NCBI RefSeq assembly: GCF_900639865.1 | Contig: NZ_CAAAHX010000013.1 | Coordinates: 34,818-98,817, forward strand | Source: Legionella gresilensis | Lineage (GTDB): Bacteria; Pseudomonadota; Gammaproteobacteria; Legionellales; Legionellaceae | DNA length: 64,000 bases | Reading direction: 5' to 3' | The notes under the pieces: model-generated | The model's input: only the letters and a program-made list of their open reading frames with translations | Told to the model about the DNA's origin: nothing | The model's database searches: none | Shown here: positions 62,642 through 64,000 of the stretch, one piece after another | Layout: every line of letters begins with the position of its first letter | How positions within the stretch are numbered: the stretch's first letter is position 1 | Program-made: the position numbers and the translations under genes

Positions 62642-63850
62642 ATGACATTTAATAAAAAAAGGTTAATGCCTTGGATTAATTGGGGTATAGCAGTAAGTTT
62701 TGTTCTATCACAATTTTTTCTACAAGCTGCTTCAGGATTGATGGCTGCATCATGGCAGAGGGACTTTCACTTAAATACTACACAGTTAGGATTTCTTTCC
62801 TCTGTATTTTTCATTGCCTATGTTGGTATGCAAATTCCCGTAGGACTCGCTTACGACCGCTTTGGAGCGCGTAAAATCCTTTTAACAGCCTCTATTTTGC
62901 TTTGTTTAGGCACGTTTGGACTTAGTTTAAGTCATACTTATGGGCAAGCTATTATAGCAAGAATCCTTATGGGTTTTGGGAGTTCTTTTGGCTTTGTTGG
63001 CATGTTATATACCACATCATCGTGGTTCTCGAGTAGATACTTTGCTCTATTAGTTGGCTTGGCTGAAACATTAGCTATGATTGGTGTGGCACTCGCTGAA
63101 ATTATTATGGGCTGGGTAATCCTTCACTATGGTTGGCGTGTGATGCTATATATTGCTGGTAGCGCTATGTTTCTTGTGAATTTCTTAATTTATGTGTTTG
63201 TTCGTGATCGTAAAGCAAATCACACTAAAGCAAAACACACCATCTCTTTAAAAGTTGCTTTAGTAAAAACAATTAAAAATAAGCAAGTTTGGTTCGCGGG
63301 CTTATATGGCTTTGCAACGTTTGCTGTTATTAATGTAGTTGTTGGCTTGTGGGGAATTCCATTTCTCACCCAATATCATAATTTATCTTTACCTACAGCA
63401 AGCTCCATGATGTCGATGGTATTTATTGGAACTGCCATTGGTGGACCTTTTAATGCCTGGTTTGTTGATCGTTGGTTAAATGGGCGCTTATTGAATCGAC
63501 AATTTTCAACCACATTATTTGCTTTACTAACAACAATATTATTTGGTGTCTTAATTTATATACCCAACTTATCTATTATTACCGGTTTTGCATTACTGTT
63601 TTTAATTGGCTTTTTCTCTTCTATTTATATTCAAGTTTTTGCAATTGTAAAAGATCATACTGAATTAAATTTAAGAGCAACTGCATTAGCTGCAACTAAT
63701 ATGTTGCTTATGGCTAGTGCACCTGTGTTACAACCGGTCATTGGTAAACTATTAGCACTAAACTATAGCTTCCCACAGGCATTAACCTTACTTGAAGTTA
63801 TTTTTATCATTGCTATTGGTTTATCCTTTAATTTAGATAAAAAGAATTGA
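62642..63850 (+). CDS. MFS transporter
   Basis: About 402 residues with twelve membrane helices. WINWGIAVSFVLSQFFLQAA opens helix 1. The MFS loop 2-3 signature is GLAYDRFGARKILL (G-x-x-x-D-R-x-G-x-R). RILMGFGSSFGFVGMLY is the helix 4 motif. A longer in-frame start at 62561 (TTG) or 62567 (ATG) would add a polar N terminus; no start has a convincing Shine-Dalgarno, so the start is uncertain. It resembles small-molecule or siderophore MFS carriers; the substrate is unknown. It is preceded by the divergent SRP RNA gene. Confidence 0.85.
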   Translation: MTFNKKRLMPWINWGIAVSFVLSQFFLQAASGLMAASWQRDFHLNTTQLGFLSSVFFIAYVGMQIPVGLAYDRFGARKILLTASILLCLGTFGLSLSHTYGQAIIARILMGFGSSFGFVGMLYTTSSWFSSRYFALLVGLAETLAMIGVALAEIIMGWVILHYGWRVMLYIAGSAMFLVNFLIYVFVRDRKANHTKAKHTISLKVALVKTIKNKQVWFAGLYGFATFAVINVVVGLWGIPFLTQYHNLSLPTASSMMSMVFIGTAIGGPFNAWFVDRWLNGRLLNRQFSTTLFALLTTILFGVLIYIPNLSIITGFALLFLIGFFSSIYIQVFAIVKDHTELNLRATALAATNMLLMASAPVLQPVIGKLLALNYSFPQALTLLEVIFIIAIGLSFNLDKKN

Positions 63851-63927
63851 CAAACGTATAATTACCTTAATTTTGAGGTGTTTAAATTTCTTTTAGCAAA
63901 TAATTGAGAAAAAAAGGAAAAAAGTAT

Positions 63928-63955
63928 TTGACAAGGGAGTTAGGATGAGTAGAAT
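63928..63955 (+). promoter_or_regulatory. Strong near-consensus promoter, probably of an rRNA operon
   Basis: TTGACA (63928-63933) and TAGAAT (63950-63955) are separated by 16 bases. An A-rich stretch resembling an UP element (GAGAAAAAAAGG, 63906-63917) lies upstream. Right after the -10 comes a GC-rich discriminator region, CGCATCACGCC. A small hairpin follows (GCCTTCGGGGC). A TTGACA/TAGAAT promoter with a GC-rich start region is the pattern of stringent rRNA or tRNA promoters. No structural RNA gene is visible before the end of the window at 64000, so the target is inferred. Confidence 0.7.
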
Positions 63956-64000
63956 ACGCATCACGCCTTCGGGGCAGAGTTCATTAAGAAGAGAAGAAAC

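Noticed and set aside
1..64000. CRISPR array or prophage
   Set aside because: No regularly spaced direct repeats and no phage structural or integrase genes were seen.

Overview
The window is an AT-rich chromosomal segment from a gammaproteobacterium that I place in Legionellales, most likely Legionella or a close relative. The reasons are two secreted IcmL/DotI-like proteins, a surface protein with an Lcl-type C-terminal domain, and several large proteins without a recognised family that look like Dot/Icm effectors. These are mixed with ordinary gammaproteobacterial housekeeping genes (rpsP-rimM-trmD-rplS, ffh, dnaX-ybaB-recR, uvrA, fur, bamE). The assignment is an inference from gene content; there is no rRNA gene inside the window.

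Layout. 1-4 kb: the tiny lipoprotein gene lptM, a possible HNH-like nuclease effector, a carboxylesterase, ratA-rnfH, and divergent bamE/fur. 4-7 kb: a candidate effector with a near-perfect ubiquitin-interacting motif, then a HerA-like ATPase. 7-11.3 kb: a translationally coupled four-gene operon (C39-like peptidase, RimK-like ATP-grasp ligase, GCS2-type ligase, N-formylglutamate amidohydrolase-like protein) that looks like a small peptide/amide metabolite pathway. 11.4-17.6 kb: envelope genes, including a repeat-rich, comparatively GC-rich surface protein, a beta-barrel and an IcmL-like protein. 17.8-26.3 kb: uvrA, a three-domain ligD without a neighbouring ku, a decayed NRAMP-type transporter gene, a thioredoxin-reductase-like protein and pncC.

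26.5-36 kb: a candidate effector, lemA-htpX-like genes, a second beta-barrel/IcmL-like pair paralogous to the first, an ABC-2 exporter, and a WASP-like candidate effector whose acidic tail is one frame away across a run of ten A. 36-41.7 kb: ogt, the rpsP operon, ffh and a CorC-type protein. 42-48 kb: small membrane or hypothetical proteins and a cysteine-protease-like candidate effector. 48-53 kb: an RND efflux operon led by a response regulator that lacks the phospho-acceptor aspartate. 53-60 kb: hypotheticals, a membrane sulfatase-family protein and a DUF547 protein. 59.5-62.3 kb: recR, ybaB, dnaX and the 4.5S SRP RNA. 62.6-64 kb: an MFS transporter, then a near-consensus promoter with a GC-rich start region that probably drives an rRNA operon just beyond the window.

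Scattered repeats form three groups: about 120-146 bp elements with terminal inverted repeats (30.7, 53.1, 55.5 kb) plus isolated ends beside stop codons; REP-like GC-rich hairpins (20.7, 44.8, 46.6 kb); and a degenerate GC-rich palindromic element (23.4 kb, with a relative at 31.0 kb), one copy of which abuts the broken 5' end of the NRAMP-type gene.

The most interesting observations are the WASP-like VCA architecture split by a poly-A frameshift, the ubiquitin-interacting motif, the phospho-acceptor-less regulator in front of its efflux operon, a possible dnaX frameshift site, and the amidoligase operon. All function calls come from reading motifs by eye; no database search was run.
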